Shown here: in pieces, positions 6,696-10,000 of the stretch
How the letters are laid out: each line of letters begins with the position of its first letter
How positions within the stretch are numbered: position 1 is the first letter of the stretch
Origin: Calditerrivibrio sp.
GTDB taxonomy: Bacteria; Chrysiogenota; Deferribacteres; Deferribacterales; Calditerrivibrionaceae
Reading direction: 5' to 3'
NCBI GenBank assembly: GCA_020217115.1
Contig: JAIWOA010000078.1
Span: 1 to 10,000, forward strand
DNA length: 10,000 bases
The notes under the pieces: model-generated
The model's database searches: none
What the model saw: only the letters and a program-made list of their open reading frames with translations
What the model was told of the DNA's origin: nothing
Made by a program: the position numbers and the translations under genes

Positions 6696-7670
6696 ATGAA
6701 AAAAATAATGCTTTTGGTTTCTTTTTTATGTTTCTTAAGTTCTGGTTCTTTGTTTGCTGCTAAACAAAATTTTGTGACCATTGGTACTGGTGGAGTTACA
6801 GGGGTTTACTATCCAGTTGGCGGTGCTATCGCAAGGCTTGTCAATGCTAAAAAGGCACAATATAATATCAAAGCAACTGTTGAATCCACAGGTGGTTCAG
6901 TTTATAATATTAATTCTGTTCTTTCTGGAGATCTTGAATTTGGTGTAGCACAGGCAGATTTGACATATCAGGCATCAAAAGGGCAGGGAGCCTGGAAAGA
7001 TAAGGGGGCTCAGAAAAAACTTAACGTGGTTTTTGGGCTTCATAATGAGTTTGTAACTCTTGTTGCTTCTGCTAATAGTGGTATACACGGTATTGCTGAT
7101 CTTAAGGGTAAGAGAGTTAATTTAGGCGGTGTTGGTTCAGGTCAATTGGAAAATTCAAAGGACCTTTTAAAAGTATTCGGTCTTAAAGAGTCAGATTTGA
7201 AAGCTGAGTACATAAAACCTGTCGAATCAGCTGGTCTTATACAGGATGAGAGACTTGATGCCTTTTTTTATACTGTTGGACATCCAAATGGTAGTGTAAG
7301 TGAGGCTACTTCAGGAAGAGTGAAAGTTAAAATAGTTCCTATCACAGGAGCTCCTGTTGAAAAGTTGATTGCAGAGCTTCCTTATTACTCAAAGGGTTAC
7401 ATTCCTGTTTCCCTGTACCCAAATGCAGCTAACTCTAAAGATGGTAAAGTACCTTCTATAGGTATTCAAGCCCTTTTGGTTACAAGCTCTGATGTACCAG
7501 AAGATGTAGTTTATGCTGTGACAAAGGAAGTTGTAGAAAATCTGCAAGAATTTAAAAAGCTTCACCCAGCTCTTAGTGGCCTTGATATAGAAGACATTGT
7601 AAATGTCAATGTCGCACCTTTCCATCCTGGAGCTTTGAAATACTTTAAAGAGAAGGGCTTGATAAAATAG
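6696..7670 (+). CDS. TAXI-family TRAP transporter solute-binding protein
   Basis: Periplasmic receptor that captures the solute and delivers it to the TRAP permease encoded next. It has 324 aa, typical for the TAXI (TRAP-associated extracytoplasmic immunogenic) family. Residues 1-21/22 form a signal peptide: MKK, a hydrophobic core, then SLFAA, with cleavage likely after Ala21 or Ala22. Family signatures follow: FVTIGTGGVTGVYYPVGGAI (26-45), STGGSVYNI (64-72), the LEFGVAQADL stretch (80-89), LKGKRVNLGGVGSG (about 136-149), LDAFFYTVGHPNG (188-200) and a C-terminal PFHPGALKYFKEKG. There is no lipobox cysteine, so it is a soluble periplasmic protein rather than a lipoprotein. The start is fixed by AGGAGG five bases upstream. 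Known TAXI systems handle glutamate/2-oxoglutarate-like compounds, but the substrate here cannot be read from sequence. Confidence 0.95.
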   Translation: MKKIMLLVSFLCFLSSGSLFAAKQNFVTIGTGGVTGVYYPVGGAIARLVNAKKAQYNIKATVESTGGSVYNINSVLSGDLEFGVAQADLTYQASKGQGAWKDKGAQKKLNVVFGLHNEFVTLVASANSGIHGIADLKGKRVNLGGVGSGQLENSKDLLKVFGLKESDLKAEYIKPVESAGLIQDERLDAFFYTVGHPNGSVSEATSGRVKVKIVPITGAPVEKLIAELPYYSKGYIPVSLYPNAANSKDGKVPSIGIQALLVTSSDVPEDVVYAVTKEVVENLQEFKKLHPALSGLDIEDIVNVNVAPFHPGALKYFKEKGLIK

Positions 7671-7692
7671 CATTTTAGTTTATGTTTTTTGT

Positions 7693-7716
7693 GGGGGGTA
7701 ATACCCCCAATTTTTT
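7693..7716 (+). terminator. GC hairpin plus T-run between binding protein and permease (attenuator-like)
   Basis: GGGGGT (7694-7699) pairs with ACCCCC (7703-7708) around a three-base loop, followed two bases later by TTTTTT (7711-7716). This is the shape of an intrinsic terminator, sitting 23 bases after the binding-protein stop and about 50 before the permease start. Partial termination or 3'-end protection would give more binding protein than permease. No separate strong promoter for the permease is evident in 7717-7765. Confidence 0.6.
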
Positions 7717-7765
7717 ATTGTTTATAAATATGATTAAAAGTTTTTGAGAATTCTAAGGAGTTTCT

Positions 7766-9808
7766 ATGGGTAATAATATTATAAATAAAGATCTTGAAGA
7801 GTTGATCAAGGAGGACACTGGCTCACTAAGAGATCCTAAAAAGTTTGATAAAGCATTAATTATTCTTGTTTCGGTATGCTGGGTATTGTTCCAATTTGGA
7901 CTTTTGACATTTATAGTGCTTGATAGTGCAAGGGTTAGGGCTATTCATCTTGCTTTTGCAATAATTCTTGCTTACTTAAATATGCCTTTTCTGAAAAGAA
8001 GAAATATTCGTGGTTTTTTTAGTTTTCTATCTGCAAGGGATAGAGTTCCTCTTTTTGACTATTTTTTTATAATAGTTGGTTTTTATTCTGTTATGTATAC
8101 TGTGTTTAATTTTAAGGAATTATCCGAAAGGGCAGGTTCACCAACAAGTACTGATATCATTGTTGGTACTATCGCTATTATAACTATTCTTGAAGCAACA
8201 AGGAGAGTCATTGGTATTGCGATGCCGATTATAGTTGGTCTATTCTGTTTTTATGTATTTTTTGGGGAGATGATGCCAGATTTTATGGCTTTAAAGAGTG
8301 TTTCTGTTGTCAAATTTATGAACCAGATATATCTCTCTACAGAAGGGATTTTTGGGATACCCCTTGGAGTTTCAGCTGGCGTTGTATTTTATTTTGTTCT
8401 TCTTGGTGCTATGCTTGATAAGGCTGGTGCAGGTAAATTTTTTATTGACTTAGCTCTATCTGTTTTTGGTAAATATAAAGGTGGTCCTGCTAAGGCGTCT
8501 ATAGTATCAAGTGGACTTACTGGTCTTGTATCAGGTTCAAGTATCGCAAATGTTGTAACTACCGGTACATTTACAATACCATTGATGAAAAAAGTTGGCT
8601 ATCCAGCTAAAAAAGCAGCTGCAACAGAAGTTGCTGCAAGTATTGATGGACAGATTATGCCACCAGTTATGGGTGCTGCTGCATTTATAATTGGAGAATA
8701 TGTTGGAGTGCCATATATTGAGGTTATAAAAGCTGCTGCTATCCCTGCATTTACATCGTATTTTGCACTATTTTTTGTAAGTCATCTGGAAGCATCAAAA
8801 TTGGGTATGAAAGGTTTACCTCCAGAAGATGTACCAAACTTTTTTCAAACCCTTAAAAGTGGTCTTATATATCTGTTGCCAATATTTATACTACTCTACG
8901 AGCTCGTTATTTTGAGACATTCTCCTGAAATGTCTGCTTTTAGGGCTATCCTATTTTTAGTGGTTATTATGCTGGCAAAAAATATATACAATGCACATAA
9001 TAATGGTAAAAACTATATTGATGGTTTAAAGAATTTTTTTAAAGATCTAATAGATGGTTTTGTTGTTGGTTCAAAAAATATGGTCTCAGTTTCCCTCGCC
9101 TGTGCATCAGCTGGTATTATTGTTGGTATTGTTACCCTTGGAGTAGGTGGAATGCTTACCCAGATAGTTGAAACAGTCTCCAATGGAAATATTTACATAT
9201 TGGTTGTAGTTACTGCTTTTGCAAGTTTGATACTTGGTATGGGACTTCCAACAACTGCTACTTACATAGTTATGGCTTCTCTTATTGCCCCTGTAATTGT
9301 GGAATTGGGTGGCAACTACGGTTTTATGATACCTATTATGGCTGCTCACCTTTTCTGTTTTTATTTTGGCATGCTGGCTGACGATACTCCTCCTGTGGGT
9401 CTTGGTTCCTATGCTGCAGCTGCTCTTGCTGGTTCAAATCCCATTGAGACTGGTCTTCAAGGTTTTATCTACCATCTAAGGACCTTTATAATACCTTTTA
9501 TGTTTGTGTTTAACCCAGAATTGATATTGCACGGTATAAATTCCTGGCCTTATGCTTTATTTATATTTGTGATGTCAGTACTGGGAGGTTTTGCCTTTGC
9601 AAGTCTTTTGCAAGGGTGGTTTTTAGTGAAAAATAAATGGTATGAAATCCCTTTATTCTTATCTGCCTCATTGTTATTGTTCAATCCAAAAATTGGTATA
9701 TACGTTTTTAATTTAGATACCTCATATAAATATCACATGTATGGTTTAGGACTGTTAATATTTGCTTCTATTTACGTAATGCAAAAATTTAGACAAAAAA
9801 CTCTATAG
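7766..9808 (+). CDS. TAXI TRAP transporter fused permease (4TM + 12TM)
   Basis: Inner-membrane permease in which the small (DctQ-like) and large (DctM-like) TRAP subunits are one 680-aa chain, as is usual for TAXI systems. Uptake in characterised TRAP systems is driven by an ion gradient. An N-terminal cytoplasmic stretch (1-27) is followed by the small-subunit helices (about 28-170). The DctM-type core comes next: GGPAKASIVSSGLTGLVSGS (239-258), NVVTTGTFTIPLMKKVGYPA (262-281), and AASIDGQIMPPVMGAAAF (290-307). The second inverted half has IIVGIVTLGVGG (451-462), LILGMGLPTTATYIV (488-502), and GMLADDTPPVGLGSYAAAA (535-553). Extra hydrophobic segments follow to the C terminus (about 593-673). 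AAGGAG at 7755-7760 lies five bases before the ATG. It follows the binding protein by 95 bases with a hairpin between, and ends just before a strong terminator. Length and motifs indicate an intact transporter. Confidence 0.95.
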   Translation: MGNNIINKDLEELIKEDTGSLRDPKKFDKALIILVSVCWVLFQFGLLTFIVLDSARVRAIHLAFAIILAYLNMPFLKRRNIRGFFSFLSARDRVPLFDYFFIIVGFYSVMYTVFNFKELSERAGSPTSTDIIVGTIAIITILEATRRVIGIAMPIIVGLFCFYVFFGEMMPDFMALKSVSVVKFMNQIYLSTEGIFGIPLGVSAGVVFYFVLLGAMLDKAGAGKFFIDLALSVFGKYKGGPAKASIVSSGLTGLVSGSSIANVVTTGTFTIPLMKKVGYPAKKAAATEVAASIDGQIMPPVMGAAAFIIGEYVGVPYIEVIKAAAIPAFTSYFALFFVSHLEASKLGMKGLPPEDVPNFFQTLKSGLIYLLPIFILLYELVILRHSPEMSAFRAILFLVVIMLAKNIYNAHNNGKNYIDGLKNFFKDLIDGFVVGSKNMVSVSLACASAGIIVGIVTLGVGGMLTQIVETVSNGNIYILVVVTAFASLILGMGLPTTATYIVMASLIAPVIVELGGNYGFMIPIMAAHLFCFYFGMLADDTPPVGLGSYAAAALAGSNPIETGLQGFIYHLRTFIIPFMFVFNPELILHGINSWPYALFIFVMSVLGGFAFASLLQGWFLVKNKWYEIPLFLSASLLLFNPKIGIYVFNLDTSYKYHMYGLGLLIFASIYVMQKFRQKTL

Positions 9809-9817
9809 GAGCATAAT

Positions 9818-9848
9818 ATAGAGGCATGAAAAATGCCTCTATTTTTTT
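9818..9848 (+). terminator. Intrinsic terminator of the TAXI TRAP operon
   Basis: A perfect 10-base-pair stem, 9818-9827 (ATAGAGGCAT) with 9833-9842 (ATGCCTCTAT), closes a GAAAA loop and runs into seven Ts (9842-9848). It begins nine bases after the permease stop and separates the operon from leuS. Confidence 0.9.
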
Positions 9849-9865
9849 ATCGATAAATCTTTTTC

Positions 9866-9894
9866 TTGAAGTTTCCTAAAAATATTGCTAATTT
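9866..9894 (+). promoter_or_regulatory. Candidate promoter for leuS
   Basis: TTGAAG (9866-9871), a 17-base spacer and TAATTT (9889-9894) preceded by TGC, an extended -10 arrangement. It lies between the operon terminator and the ribosome-binding site of the next gene, where a promoter is needed. The -10 match is weak. No T-box-like leader fits in the short space before the gene. Confidence 0.35.
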
Positions 9895-9925
9895 TACTCT
9901 CGTTATCAGTTAGGAGGATTTTTTT

Positions 9926-10000
9926 ATGAAGTACAATTATTCTGTTGTTGAAAAAAAATGGCAAAAGATCTGGGAAGAGAGAAAAACTTTTAAGGTTGAA
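9926..10000 (+). CDS. leuS: Leucyl-tRNA synthetase (N-terminal fragment, runs off window)
   Basis: Only the first 25 codons are present. The peptide begins MKYNYSVVEKKWQKIWEE and goes on with RKTFKVE, the N-terminal signature of bacterial LeuRS (VEKKWQ..W....TF), which charges tRNA-Leu with leucine in the cytoplasm. The catalytic HIGH and KMSKS motifs would lie beyond the window. AGGAGG at 9912-9917, eight bases before the ATG, fixes the start. Related class I synthetases (ValRS, IleRS) have a similar opening, so the specificity rests on the overall style of a short stretch. Confidence 0.8.
   Translation, partial: MKYNYSVVEKKWQKIWEERKTFKVE

Noticed and set aside
7389..7673. Open frame on the - strand overlapping the TAXI receptor gene
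   Set aside because: Entirely antisense to a clearly conserved coding region, with no start signals or recognisable protein features.
9107..9349. Open frame on the - strand inside the permease gene
   Set aside because: Composition is odd (rich in Ser, Asn, Tyr and His) with no ribosome-binding site; it is the mirror of a conserved transmembrane coding region.
9849..9925. T-box or other riboswitch leader for leuS
   Set aside because: The space from the terminator to the ribosome-binding site is too short and shows no T-box sequence or stem set.

Overview
The window is an AT-rich bacterial stretch (about one third G+C by eye) with dense, ordinary coding and no phage, IS, CRISPR or rRNA/tRNA signal. 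Low G+C, strong AGGAGG ribosome-binding sites, a fused TAXI-type TRAP permease and a NuoM/MrpD-like antiporter subunit would fit an anaerobic marine or thermal lineage such as Deferribacterota. That assignment is a guess from remembered protein style, not something the sequence proves.

Layout: (1) Positions 1-747, + strand: the 3' part of a proton-translocating antiporter subunit (MrpD/NuoM superfamily), whose 5' end lies outside the window. (2) Positions 756-6482, - strand: a compact four-gene set read right to left. It runs from a J-domain/TPR protein, through a Ppx/GppA phosphatase with an HD domain and a second, degenerate Ppx/GppA-like protein with an intact HD domain, to polyphosphate kinase Ppk1. 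The last three genes overlap by 4 and 8 bases, so they are probably translationally coupled. (3) Positions 6483-6695: a divergent intergenic region with a candidate promoter for each direction and three copies of an AAAAATAGT-type motif. (4) Positions 6696-9808, + strand: a TAXI-family TRAP transporter, first the periplasmic binding protein and then the fused small-plus-large permease, with a GC hairpin between them and a clear intrinsic terminator after the permease. (5) Positions 9926-10000: the start of leucyl-tRNA synthetase with its own ribosome-binding site.

How the genes work together: the - strand cluster couples making polyphosphate (Ppk1) with breaking it down, or with pppGpp hydrolysis (Ppx/GppA), so it looks like a phosphate/stringent-response module. 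Its most unusual member is the middle gene (2743-4257). It keeps the Ppx fold outline and the HD metal-binding residues but has lost nearly all of the phosphate-binding motifs, so it is probably a pseudo-phosphatase with a regulatory or HD-based role. The TAXI pair is a complete secondary uptake system for an unknown, probably organic-acid-like, solute. No wholly new multi-gene system is evident. The degenerate Ppx paralogue and its coupling to ppk and a J-protein are the best leads.
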